Shown: positions 8,848 to 17,799 of the stretch, piece by piece
How positions within the stretch are numbered: the first letter of the stretch is position 1
Layout: every line of letters starts with the position of its first letter
From: Abyssalbus ytuae
GTDB lineage: Bacteria > Bacteroidota > Bacteroidia > Flavobacteriales > Flavobacteriaceae
Direction of reading: 5' to 3'
Assembly (NCBI RefSeq): GCF_022807975.1
Contig: NZ_CP094358.1
Coordinates: forward strand, 620,001-684,000
Length of the DNA: 64,000 bases
The notes under the pieces: model-generated
Told to the model about the DNA's origin: nothing
The model's input: only the letters and a program-made list of their open reading frames with translations
Databases searched by the model: none
Made by a program: the position numbers and the translations under genes

Positions 8848-9244
8848 GAACAAGATATTCTTTTTAATTATAACAGGGGTAGCATTGATAGTTATGCTAT
8901 CCCTGTATTTTAATTTCAATCCGTCTGATTACAATTTTTTTCCAAAATGCCCTTTTTATTCAATAACGGGATTTTATTGTCCGGGTTGTGGCAGCCAAAG
9001 AGCCATTCATGATTTATTACACGGTAATATTATTGACGCTATTAAACATAATTTATTAATTCCGCTGGTAATATTGGTAATTATTTATAAAATCGGGTTA
9101 TTTTGGTTAGAAAATATAAAGAAAAAAGAAGTAGAGGATATTTTATATAACCCTACACTTAGTAACATAATTGTTGTTTTGGTTATAAGTTTCTGGATAT
9201 TAAGAAATATCAATTTCTACCCTTTTAATATTTTGTCGCCCTGA
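8831..9244 (+). CDS. DUF2752 domain membrane protein (second copy)
   Basis: A 137-residue protein with an N-terminal membrane helix (residues 8-27), the DUF2752 motif YCPGCGSQRAIHDLLHG at about 49-65, and two further helices. It differs from the first copy at 7905 by having the extra N-terminal helix and a longer C-terminus, so the pair is not a recent duplication. It overlaps the CD225 gene by 17 bases and ends 5 bases from the convergent rocD stop. Confidence 0.82.
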   Translation: MQVITKNKIFFLIITGVALIVMLSLYFNFNPSDYNFFPKCPFYSITGFYCPGCGSQRAIHDLLHGNIIDAIKHNLLIPLVILVIIYKIGLFWLENIKKKEVEDILYNPTLSNIIVVLVISFWILRNINFYPFNILSP

Positions 9245-9249
9245 GATAA

Positions 9250-10494
9250 CTATTTTTCAAATTCTTTCAGAGTTTCCTTAATTATATCAATACAATCTGA
9301 AATTTGTTCCCTGGTCATAACCAAAGGTGGGGCAAAACGGATAATATTACCATGGGTAGGTTTAGCCAGCAACCCATTTTCCTTTAATGCCATACATATA
9401 TCCCAGGCTGTAGAACTTTCTTCCGAATCGTTAATCACTATCGCATTAAGCAAACCTTTACCTCTTACCAGTTTAACAATATTACTGGTTTTAATATATT
9501 CATTTATTTCACGCCTGAATATTTCTCCCAGTACTTTGGCATTCTCCGCAAGTTTTTCATCTTTTACCACCTGGAGAGCTTCCATGGCTACTGCAGCAGC
9601 AACAGGATTTCCTCCAAATGTACTTCCATGCTGTCCCGGTTTAATCACATTCATAACCTCATTATCTGCCAATACTGCACTTACAGGGTATACACCTCCG
9701 CTTAAAGCTTTTCCCAGGATTAATATATCGGGCCTTACATTTTCATAATTTACAGCAAGAAGTTCTCCGGTTCTCGCTATGCCCGTCTGAATTTCATCTG
9801 CTATGAATAAAACATTATGCTTTTCACAAATCGTCCGTGTCTCTGATAAAAATCCTTCGCCAGGCACATAAACCCCAGCTTCACCTTGTATGGGTTCTAC
9901 CAAAAAACCTGCTATATTTTTATTTTTCTCCAACACTTCTTCCAGGGCTTCAGGGTTATTATAGGGTATTTTGATAAACCCCGGAGTATAAGGGCCAAAA
10001 TTTTTCTTTGCTACTTCATCATTAGAAAAAGAGATAATAGTGGTAGTGCGCCCGTGAAAGTTATTTTCGCAAACAACTATTTGAGCATTTTGCTCCTCTA
10101 TTCCCTTTTTTTCATACGCCCATTTACGGCAAACTTTAATAGCGGTTTCTACGGCTTCCGCACCTGTATTCATGGGTAAAAGCTTATCAAAACCAAAATA
10201 TTTTGTAGCATATTCTTCATACTTGCCTAACATATCATTATAAAATGCTCTGGAAGTAAGAGTAAGCTTTTGAGCCTGAACGGTTAAAGCATTTATAATT
10301 TTGGGGTGACAATGCCCCTGGTTAACTGCTGAATATGCCGATAAAAAATCATAGTATCTTTTTCCTTCAACATCCCATACATAAACACCTTTTCCTTTAC
10401 TTAACACAACCGGCAGGGGGTGATAATTATGTGCTCCGAATTTGTCCTCTAATGCAATTGCATCTTTAGAAGTTAATTTATCTAATACTGCCAT
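9250..10494 (-). CDS. rocD: Ornithine-oxo-acid transaminase
   Basis: A 414-residue class III aminotransferase that converts ornithine plus 2-oxoglutarate to glutamate semialdehyde plus glutamate in arginine and proline metabolism. Evidence: the N-terminal [26 protein letters not shown], typical of ornithine aminotransferases, the [10 protein letters not shown] cofactor loop, [15 protein letters not shown] with D233, and the PLP lysine K262 in [15 protein letters not shown]. Length is standard. No other arginine-degradation gene is adjacent. The start ATG at 10494 is followed by a conserved N-terminus. Confidence 0.95.
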   Translation of the reverse strand: MAVLDKLTSKDAIALEDKFGAHNYHPLPVVLSKGKGVYVWDVEGKRYYDFLSAYSAVNQGHCHPKIINALTVQAQKLTLTSRAFYNDMLGKYEEYATKYFGFDKLLPMNTGAEAVETAIKVCRKWAYEKKGIEEQNAQIVVCENNFHGRTTTIISFSNDEVAKKNFGPYTPGFIKIPYNNPEALEEVLEKNKNIAGFLVEPIQGEAGVYVPGEGFLSETRTICEKHNVLFIADEIQTGIARTGELLAVNYENVRPDILILGKALSGGVYPVSAVLADNEVMNVIKPGQHGSTFGGNPVAAAVAMEALQVVKDEKLAENAKVLGEIFRREINEYIKTSNIVKLVRGKGLLNAIVINDSEESSTAWDICMALKENGLLAKPTHGNIIRFAPPLVMTREQISDCIDIIKETLKEFEK

Positions 10495-10601
10495 TTATAA
10501 GATTTTTTAGAATGTAACTTTAACTATTCCTTCTTGTGGAGAGAAATCATCCAGGTGCCGGAGTTCAAATTAACAAAATTATACAACAATAGCGTTATAA
10601 C

Positions 10602-13514
10602 TTAATAATAGATTGAATCATAAATAAGCTGTTGTATATCCGTTCTTATGGCTTTACTTATCAATTTATTATTTTCCATTGTAGGATATGTACGGTTAGA
10701 CAGGAACACGTATACTATTTCCTGTTCCGGGTCAGCCCAGGTGTAAGTTCCTGTAAAACCACTATGGCCAAAACTTGTCATAGACACGCAACCACAGGTT
10801 GGGCCCACATCACCTAACTGAGGTTTATCAAACCCCACCCCTCTCCTGTTATTTTCACTACAAAAATAACAGGTATTAAATTTATCAATGGTATAGGTAT
10901 TAAAATATCTTTTCCCGCCATAATATCCTTTTTGAAGGTACATTTGCATAATTTTAGCCACATCATTGGCATTACTAAAAAGCCCTGCATGTCCTCCAAC
11001 CCCTCCCAGCATAGCCGCAGCCATATCATGAACATACCCTTGCAAGGTTTGATGACGAAAATAAGTGTCAACCTCAGACGGAACAATTTTTCCTTTACTG
11101 AATTTTTCCAAAGGTTTAAAGGTTGTATAGTTTGCCCCCAGAGGTTTGTATATTTGTTCCTGAACTAATTCATCAAGGGGTCTATTATAGGTTTTTTCAA
11201 TATATTTTTTCAGAAAAAAATAGGGTAAATCACTGTACCGGTATCTGAGACGTCGTAGTAATTCGCTTTCTTCAATTTGTTTATATATTGAATCTTTATA
11301 ATCTTCCCTTATATATAAATTTTCTGCAACTTTTACATTATAAATTCCCTGAGAAGAGTTTTTGTAATATTTGGTATCAGGATTTCCAAAAGGATCTAAA
11401 GTACTTAAATAAAAAGGTATCCAGGGTTTTAATCTTGCATAGTGTGACAACATATCAAGCAGCGTAATTTTAGCTTTATTAGTATTTTTAAGTTCCGGAA
11501 ACATTTCACTTAAAGTAGTACTAAAATTTATCTGCTTATTTTCTTCCATTTTCATAATAGTGGGCAAAGTAGCCAATATTTTAGTTAAAGATGCCAGATC
11601 ATACACATCGTCACTTTCTACGGTTTTTCCTGAAAAGTACCTGTAACGGCCAAAATTTTTGTTATAAATAACTTTACCTTTTCTGGCTACCAGTATTTGC
11701 ATACCGGGAGCCATAATTTTATCGATGGTCAACTTGGCAACAGAATCAATTTTTGCCAGTTTTTTAGAATCAACTCCTACACTTTCCGGCAACCCATAGC
11801 TCAGACGTGAAATTGAGGTAATATCAAAACCCGTATTTATCGGAATTTTTTTATGGGCTGTTACAGGCAGTTTTCCTTTTGCACTCAATCCGCCAAAAAT
11901 AACCTGTGCAGATTTTTCCTGAAACACTTTACTATTTTGATAGCTTACAACTATAGATTCTATATTTGTGATTGTCTGCAAGTCCAATAAACTGTAGGGT
12001 TTTGCAAATACATCCAGAATTACATTTTTCTTTCTTGCTATTTCATACAACCAAACCTTCTCTTTGTCTGTAAACTTATAATCCTTCCATGGACTCTCAT
12101 TACTTTTATGAAAACCAATAACTACCAGGTTATAAGATTTTAGGTTCATTAATAAAGTATCTAAAGTAGTGCCGGATACTTCATTAACTTTCGTATAGTT
12201 TTTAAGCATATTTAAGAAATCGCTTCCTTCATCATCTCCAAACTTTACATAGGCAATTTTTTTATTTTCCAGATTTTTTACCGGCAATAAATTCAAATCA
12301 TTTTTAACTACTGTAATGGTATTTTCAACTACTTCCTCTAAAAGCACACTATCTTCAATGGTGTTTAAATCTTCATACAAATTATAAGTACTTACCGGTC
12401 TGTAATTATTAAGTCCTGTTTTATACTTAGCCCTGAGAATTTTTTTAACCGAATGTTCTAATCTGCTTTCGGTTATTTTACCGCTATAATAAGCTCCTTC
12501 AATTTTATTTATAGCAGTTTCAACATCTTCAGAAAAAAGCAACACATCATTACCTGCTAAAAAAGCTTCCAGATCTATGTCGCCGGGAGAGGTGAAATTC
12601 GAAGCTCCCTTCATATTGAGAGCATCGGTAAATATTAATCCTTTAAAGTTTAATGATTCTTTTAAAAGATTGGTTACTATATTTTCGGAAATTGATGATG
12701 GATACCCGTTTCTTGGCTCTAATGCCGGCACATTAAGATGTGCAATCATTACACTTGCCAGATTTTCTCTAATCAATTGCTTAAAAGGGTATAACTCTAG
12801 CGAATCTAACCTTTGTGGTGAAAATGGAATAGTTGGCAGTGATTTATGAGAGTCAACATTGGTATCGCCATGCCCTGGAAAATGTTTAGCACAAGCAAGT
12901 ACTCCTGCCTTTTGCATTCCCCGTGTAAATGCCTGACCTTTTTGGGCCACATTTTCACGATCTTCTCCAAATGAACGATTCCCTATAATCGGATTTTCGG
13001 GATTATTGTTTATATCAACATCAGGGGCAAAATTTATATGAATTCCCATTCTTTTAGCATGTTCCCCTATTCTGTAACCTATTTTTTCAATCAATTCATT
13101 ATTTTTCACAGCACCCAAAGTCATATTCCATGGGTAAGCAAAGGTAGAATCCAACCTCATTGCCAGGCCCCACTCTGCATCAATACCTATTAACAGGGGC
13201 GTTTGGGAAATTGATTGTAATTCATTGGTTAGCGTGACTTGTTTATGAGGTGAGCCTTTAAAAAAAATCACACCCCCTATTTTATTTTTCTCTATTAATT
13301 TTTTAAGCTGACGAATTTTTTGCTTATCATATTCAAACGGAGCATTTATCATAAATAACTGCCCTATTTTTTCCCTTAGATTGTAAGTACTATAAAGACT
13401 ATCTACCCAATGTTTTTGGTAAAGAGAATCCTGAGTTATTAAAGGATCAAAAGATTGAGCCTTAGAAATTAAAATAGTAATAATGAAAAAAAATAGAAAA
13501 AATTTTAAGCGCAT
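10602..13514 (-). CDS. GH3 beta-N-acetylglucosaminidase fused to a beta-lactamase-type serine hydrolase
   Basis: A 970-residue exported fusion. Residues 1-20 are a signal peptide. The GH3 N-terminal domain spans about 40-365, with the NagZ-type loop KHFPGHGDTNVDSH at 210-223 (Asp/His acid-base pair) and the nucleophile D297 in IFTDALNM. A GH3 C-terminal domain covers about 380-570. From about 580 to the end lies a class C beta-lactamase/penicillin-binding-like domain with S642-L-T-K645, a YSD in place of YxN, and HSGFTG in the KTG position. This architecture is known in Bacteroidota and points to periplasmic processing of peptidoglycan fragments. The substrate of the hydrolase half is unknown. 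It stands alone, with about 110 bases on each side. Confidence 0.92.
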   Translation of the reverse strand: MRLKFFLFFFIITILISKAQSFDPLITQDSLYQKHWVDSLYSTYNLREKIGQLFMINAPFEYDKQKIRQLKKLIEKNKIGGVIFFKGSPHKQVTLTNELQSISQTPLLIGIDAEWGLAMRLDSTFAYPWNMTLGAVKNNELIEKIGYRIGEHAKRMGIHINFAPDVDINNNPENPIIGNRSFGEDRENVAQKGQAFTRGMQKAGVLACAKHFPGHGDTNVDSHKSLPTIPFSPQRLDSLELYPFKQLIRENLASVMIAHLNVPALEPRNGYPSSISENIVTNLLKESLNFKGLIFTDALNMKGASNFTSPGDIDLEAFLAGNDVLLFSEDVETAINKIEGAYYSGKITESRLEHSVKKILRAKYKTGLNNYRPVSTYNLYEDLNTIEDSVLLEEVVENTITVVKNDLNLLPVKNLENKKIAYVKFGDDEGSDFLNMLKNYTKVNEVSGTTLDTLLMNLKSYNLVVIGFHKSNESPWKDYKFTDKEKVWLYEIARKKNVILDVFAKPYSLLDLQTITNIESIVVSYQNSKVFQEKSAQVIFGGLSAKGKLPVTAHKKIPINTGFDITSISRLSYGLPESVGVDSKKLAKIDSVAKLTIDKIMAPGMQILVARKGKVIYNKNFGRYRYFSGKTVESDDVYDLASLTKILATLPTIMKMEENKQINFSTTLSEMFPELKNTNKAKITLLDMLSHYARLKPWIPFYLSTLDPFGNPDTKYYKNSSQGIYNVKVAENLYIREDYKDSIYKQIEESELLRRLRYRYSDLPYFFLKKYIEKTYNRPLDELVQEQIYKPLGANYTTFKPLEKFSKGKIVPSEVDTYFRHQTLQGYVHDMAAAMLGGVGGHAGLFSNANDVAKIMQMYLQKGYYGGKRYFNTYTIDKFNTCYFCSENNRRGVGFDKPQLGDVGPTCGCVSMTSFGHSGFTGTYTWADPEQEIVYVFLSNRTYPTMENNKLISKAIRTDIQQLIYDSIYY

Positions 13515-13624
13515 TTTATTTTTTTAATAACAACAAGTTCTTAAATAATGCTGAATTTTTATCTGCTATAATAAAAAAGTTAATGATAATTACAATTATC
13601 TTATAATTCTTGTAAAAGAAATGC

Positions 13625-14110
13625 TTAATTCATAAATCTCGAATGCCAGCTATCTCTTGCAGGTACCTCCCAATAATTCTGATATTCATGAATATTAGTT
13701 ACCAGATTATTGAAAACAATGGTATTTTTAGACACAGCATTTTGCTTTGCCATTTTTTTAAAATCCTTTAACGGTTTATAAGCAATAAAGTCTCCTTGCC
13801 TGTATGAAACGTTCATTTTATCCAGTAAATCAATTTTATAATCTTTTTCTAATTGCTGAATGAAATGTACAGATGCATCTATTGAACAACCCGAAGCTGA
13901 ATGTACATTTTGATTTAAAGCCAGTATAATAAACCTTTTATACCTTATTTCGTAGGAAGCCTCAAGGTTACTTCCATGAGCTGTCCATTGCTGAATAAAA
14001 TTCTTCAGTTTTTCCTTTATTTCTTCAATCTCTTCCTCCGTAAAACTCCTATTTGCCTGGTATATCCATATTCTCGAAGTTTCCGGCAATACATTAAATT
14101 CTACCAACAT
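13625..14110 (-). CDS. Conserved Bacteroidota protein of unknown function
   Basis: A 161-residue cytoplasmic protein. It contains NQNVHSASGCSIDASVHFIQQLE at its centre, with a Cys in SGCSID and several His residues, and ends in ARDSWHSRFMN. Homologues are often labelled ABC transporter ATPase in databases as I recall, but no Walker A, signature or Walker B motif is present, so that label should not be used. It starts 3 bases after the stop of the Fe-S gene upstream and is likely cotranscribed with it. Confidence 0.7.
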   Translation of the reverse strand: MLVEFNVLPETSRIWIYQANRSFTEEEIEEIKEKLKNFIQQWTAHGSNLEASYEIRYKRFIILALNQNVHSASGCSIDASVHFIQQLEKDYKIDLLDKMNVSYRQGDFIAYKPLKDFKKMAKQNAVSKNTIVFNNLVTNIHEYQNYWEVPARDSWHSRFMN

Positions 14111-14113
14111 TTT

Positions 14114-14905
14114 TTATAAATCTTTAGCATTTGCTATAAGTTCTGCTATATCTATTACTGCTACCTTGTTTTCTTTTTCTTTGCTTTTAACGCCATCGGT
14201 AATCATGGTATTACAAAACGGACAACCTGTGGCGATTATATCGGGAGAAGTCTCTAATGCCTGCTCAGTTCTTTCCACGTTTACGTCTTTGTTCCCTTTT
14301 TCAGGTTCTTTAAACATTTGTGCTCCTCCGGCTCCACAACACAAACCCTTTTTACGGCAATTTTTCATTTCAACCAACTCAGCATCAAGTTTTTTAATAA
14401 GATCACGAGGAGCTTCAAAAACGTTATTCGCCCTGCCTAAATAACAGGGGTCATGAAAAGTAACCCGTTTTCCTTTAAATTGTCCTCCTTCTATGGTCAG
14501 CCTGCCTTCATCTAATAACGATTTTAAAAACTGTGTATGGTGCATCACTTCATAATTACCCCCCAATGAGGGATACTCATTTTTTATAGTATTAAAGCAA
14601 TGCGGACAAGCGGTTACAATTTTTTTTACTTCATAAGCATTTAAAACTTCTATGTTCGTTACCGCCTGCATTTGGAATAAGAATTCATTACCAGCTCTTT
14701 TGGCAGGATCACCGGTACAACTCTCTTCAGTTCCTAACACAGCAAATTCAACCCCTGCTTTATTAAGTAATTTTACAAATGCTTTGGTTATTTTTTTTGC
14801 CCTGTCGTCAAAACTACCGGCACACCCGATCCAAAAAAGTACTTCAGGCTGTTTGCCCTGAGCCATCATTTCAGCCATGGTGGGTACTTTTAATGTCTCG
14901 TCCAT
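14114..14905 (-). CDS. CCG-domain Fe-S protein (HdrD/LutA/GlpC-like subunit)
   Basis: A 263-residue protein with two CCG domains that bind redox cofactors: WIGCAGSFDD near the N-terminus with TACPHCFNT, then DPCYLGR, GLCCGAGGAQMF and ATGCPFCNT. These cysteine-rich motifs are found in heterodisulfide reductase subunit D, glycolate oxidase GlcF and lactate utilisation LutA. The membrane-bound two-cluster ferredoxin-like partner is encoded just upstream at 15450-16772, with an HAD gene between them. Together they look like a membrane electron-transfer unit, but the donor and acceptor are not identifiable. The flavobacterial pairing is conserved as I recall it. Confidence 0.85.
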   Translation of the reverse strand: MDETLKVPTMAEMMAQGKQPEVLFWIGCAGSFDDRAKKITKAFVKLLNKAGVEFAVLGTEESCTGDPAKRAGNEFLFQMQAVTNIEVLNAYEVKKIVTACPHCFNTIKNEYPSLGGNYEVMHHTQFLKSLLDEGRLTIEGGQFKGKRVTFHDPCYLGRANNVFEAPRDLIKKLDAELVEMKNCRKKGLCCGAGGAQMFKEPEKGNKDVNVERTEQALETSPDIIATGCPFCNTMITDGVKSKEKENKVAVIDIAELIANAKDL

Positions 14906-14989
14906 ATATTTCTTATGTTTTATGCCTATGTATTAAAAACACTTCATTTTTTGCGGAGAAGCTATTTTAAACATAGACATGAATTTTAA

Positions 14990-15436
14990 CTAATCGTGTT
15001 TTCCGTCGTCGAAAACCTGAATTGTCACTTCTTTTTCTACCAAATCCGTGAATTTCCCATTATAACGGGTTGCTTTAACCAAATGATTATCAATCCAATG
15101 ATAATTTCCACCTCTTGGTTTACCCATTACCATGCCGTGATATTTAAACCCATGCTTGTCTAACCATTCTTCAGTTACTTTTCGATGATCTTCAGTTCGT
15201 GAAGTGAAAAAATAAATAACATGACCTTCATCATACCATTTATTCAATGTTTTTAAAGCATCGGGGTATACTTTGGCCGTAGCCATTCTTTCAGGTTCTT
15301 CATTTGGGATATCGTCACATATAGTACCGTCAATATCAATTAAATAATTTTTAATACCTTCCGGCAATACCGGACTTACATGTTCTCCTGCTTCTACCTT
15401 TTCATGTAAAAATTTCTCTACTTCTTCTTTGTTCAT
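14990..15436 (-). CDS. HAD-superfamily phosphatase-like protein
   Basis: A 148-residue protein with HAD motif I as LIDIDGTICDD at about residues 32-42 (nucleophile and acid Asp), motif II in YFFTSRTEDH, and a downstream Lys and WIDN acidic region that could supply motifs III and IV. It lacks a large cap domain. The substrate is unknown. Similar proteins have been called phosphoheptose isomerase, but no SIS domain is present. It sits 13 bases downstream of the membrane Fe-S gene and 84 bases upstream of the CCG-domain gene, which suggests an operon. Confidence 0.72.
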   Translation of the reverse strand: MNKEEVEKFLHEKVEAGEHVSPVLPEGIKNYLIDIDGTICDDIPNEEPERMATAKVYPDALKTLNKWYDEGHVIYFFTSRTEDHRKVTEEWLDKHGFKYHGMVMGKPRGGNYHWIDNHLVKATRYNGKFTDLVEKEVTIQVFDDGKHD

Positions 15437-15449
15437 TTTTATGGTGTTT

Positions 15450-16772
15450 CTATTCGTTTTTCCAATTCAATCTGTCCATTTGATTGTAAGGCCATGGCGC
15501 TCCATTGTTTTCAATATTACTCATCATGTTATTTAATTCCATAGGAGCTGCCGACTGTTCCATTACCAAATATCTTCTCATATCCATTATAATGGACAAT
15601 GGATTGATGCTAACCGGACAGGCTTCTACACATGCATTACATGTAGTACATGCCCAAAGTTCTTCTTTTGTTATATAGTTATCCAGTAATTGTTTTCCAT
15701 CATCTACAAACTTTCCTTTATTAGCATCAATATTTTTACCGACTTCTTCCAGCCTGTCACGCGTATCCATCATTATTTTACGGGGTGACAGCTTTTTTCC
15801 TGTCTGATTTGCCGGGCATTCACTTGTACATCTGCCACATTCTGTACATGTATATGCATTCATCAATTGCACCCAATTAAGGTCTGTGACATCCGAGGCT
15901 CCAAATTTTTCAGGTACTGCTTCTCCTTCCACAGGTGCCGCAAACGGATCAGCTGTAGGATCCATCATTAACTTTACTTCTTTAGTAACTGCCTCAAGAT
16001 TGTCGAATTCTCCTTTGGGTTTAAGGTTTGCAAACCAGGTATTTGGAAACGCCAACAAAATATGTAAATGTTTTGAAAAATACAGATAATTAAGAAAAAT
16101 TAATATTCCTATAATATGCAACCACCATGCAGAGCGTTCTATGATTACAAGAACAGATTGTGATAATTCGGCAAATAACGGGAGTAAAAATTTACTCACC
16201 GGAAAAGCACCTGCTTTTATATAATGTGGCGTGTCTGATAATTGAAGCTGATAATCGGCTGCATTCATTGTTAAAAACAACATCATTAATACCACTTCAA
16301 AGTAAAGTATAATATTTGCATCATTTTTAGGCCACCCCTTCATTTCAGGTTTTATAAAGCGCTTTATTCGTATTATATTTCTCCTTATCCAAAAAATCAA
16401 TACTGATAAAATGACAAGCAAAGCTAATATTTCAAAGGCTCCTATTAAAAAACTGTAGGCACTTCCTGCAAATGAAAATATTCGATGGGTTCCAAACAGT
16501 CCGTCAATTATTATTTCAATTACTTCTATATTTATTATTATAAATCCAAGATAAACTATAATATGTAAAACTCCTGCTATAGGCCTTACTACCATTTTTT
16601 TCTGACCTAAGGCCAGTAAAGTCATATTTTTCCATCTTTCAGCCTTATTATCAGTACGGTCTGTGTTTTTACCTAACTTAATGTTGCGTACAAGCTTACG
16701 GATATTTTTTGTGAAATATCCCATGCCAATAATTAAAATAACGGCAAATAATATGTTAGGTAAGATATTCAT
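15450..16772 (-). CDS. Membrane-anchored 4Fe-4S ferredoxin-type protein (Hdr/Dsr-like)
   Basis: A 440-residue integral membrane protein. The N-terminal 260 residues contain about five to six hydrophobic helices in a nitrate-reductase-gamma-like arrangement. Two 4Fe-4S motifs follow: CTECGRCTSECPANQ and CTTCNACVEACPVSI. Such a fusion of heme-type membrane helices and a HdrC-like ferredoxin domain pairs with CCG-domain proteins such as the one at 14114-14905. It presumably exchanges electrons with the quinone pool. Its ATG overlaps the stop of the upstream mlaD-like gene by one base. Physiological substrate unknown. Confidence 0.85.
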   Translation of the reverse strand: MNILPNILFAVILIIGMGYFTKNIRKLVRNIKLGKNTDRTDNKAERWKNMTLLALGQKKMVVRPIAGVLHIIVYLGFIIINIEVIEIIIDGLFGTHRIFSFAGSAYSFLIGAFEILALLVILSVLIFWIRRNIIRIKRFIKPEMKGWPKNDANIILYFEVVLMMLFLTMNAADYQLQLSDTPHYIKAGAFPVSKFLLPLFAELSQSVLVIIERSAWWLHIIGILIFLNYLYFSKHLHILLAFPNTWFANLKPKGEFDNLEAVTKEVKLMMDPTADPFAAPVEGEAVPEKFGASDVTDLNWVQLMNAYTCTECGRCTSECPANQTGKKLSPRKIMMDTRDRLEEVGKNIDANKGKFVDDGKQLLDNYITKEELWACTTCNACVEACPVSINPLSIIMDMRRYLVMEQSAAPMELNNMMSNIENNGAPWPYNQMDRLNWKNE

Positions 16773-17746
16773 TAGTTATTTGTTTCATTAGTTTCCAAAG
16801 CAGGGTCATCTTCAGGCAGTTCATATTCTTTTTGTCTTTTTCCGAAAAGGGAAAAATGAACATATCGTTTAGGGTTGAGCCTCATATCCTGCAATAACAG
16901 TTCTAATTGTCCTGATGCATCCGATAAGTTATTATAGAGTTCCTCATCTTTTATAAGTTTTCCTGCAGAGCCTTTTCCTCCTTCAATAGCGGCCAATACA
17001 TTATTGAGCTTTGCCATTGTACTTTGTATATCTTTAACTGCTTGGTCTAAGTTCGCATCATTCAATTTATTGCCAATTTCCGAAAACTGTTCAGTCATGT
17101 TTGCTACATTATCAACTGAGGTATTCAGCTTTTCTTTATTATCGGCTAAAAAAGAATTAAGAACAATAGAAGAATTTTTAAAAGTAGCTACTGTAGCATT
17201 TAAATCGGAAATCACATTTCTGAGATTTTTTCTGGCATCATCATCCAGTACTTCTTTAAACCCTACTAATACAGAATCAGCATTTACCATCATACTTTCA
17301 ATTTTTTGCTGTAAAGGTGCAATTTGCTGGGTTACTAGGTCCGTTAACCCGGGCTTAATTGCTCCCTGCAACGTATCGCCGGATTCGGCAATACCACTTT
17401 CATCAAACTTTGGTAATATTTGTATGCTTTTACCCCCGATAATACCTGTATCATAAATTTCGGCTATACTGTTTTTACTAAACTGAAATTCATTATCAAC
17501 AGTAAAGGAGACAATAAGTTTACCTTTCTCATTAAAAAATCTGATAGAGGTTATTTTACCTACCTGCAGACCGTTTATAGTTACAGGCGTGGCTGGCGCC
17601 AGGCCTCCTACATCATCATAGAGGGCATAATATTTTCGGCTTGTATCAAATACCGGATTTGATTTAAGATAATTGAAACCTAATATGAAAAGTAAAATCC
17701 CGCCTAATACTATTATTCCTGTTTTAAGTTCTCTGGATATTTTCAA
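16772..17746 (-). CDS. MlaD/MCE family protein
   Basis: A 324-residue protein anchored by one N-terminal helix (residues 8-26) followed by the MCE domain at about 38-115 (YYALYDDVGGLAPATPVTI, NGLQVGKI, IYDTGIIGGKSIQI) and a long predicted helical region to about residue 265. MCE proteins form hexameric rings that carry phospholipid between the inner and outer membranes. No MlaE or MlaF gene is adjacent. The start codon is TTG at 17746. No in-frame ATG exists near it. Its stop overlaps the next gene by one base, and the amidase gene ends 53 bases upstream. Confidence 0.9.
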   Translation of the reverse strand: MKISRELKTGIIVLGGILLFILGFNYLKSNPVFDTSRKYYALYDDVGGLAPATPVTINGLQVGKITSIRFFNEKGKLIVSFTVDNEFQFSKNSIAEIYDTGIIGGKSIQILPKFDESGIAESGDTLQGAIKPGLTDLVTQQIAPLQQKIESMMVNADSVLVGFKEVLDDDARKNLRNVISDLNATVATFKNSSIVLNSFLADNKEKLNTSVDNVANMTEQFSEIGNKLNDANLDQAVKDIQSTMAKLNNVLAAIEGGKGSAGKLIKDEELYNNLSDASGQLELLLQDMRLNPKRYVHFSLFGKRQKEYELPEDDPALETNETNN

Positions 17747-17799
17747 AAGCTTTTTTTTTGATAAGTAACAAAATTAGAAATATTTTTTTTAGAAACATC

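Noticed and set aside
13625-14110. ABC transporter ATPase
   Set aside because: There is no Walker A, signature motif or Walker B in the 161 residues.
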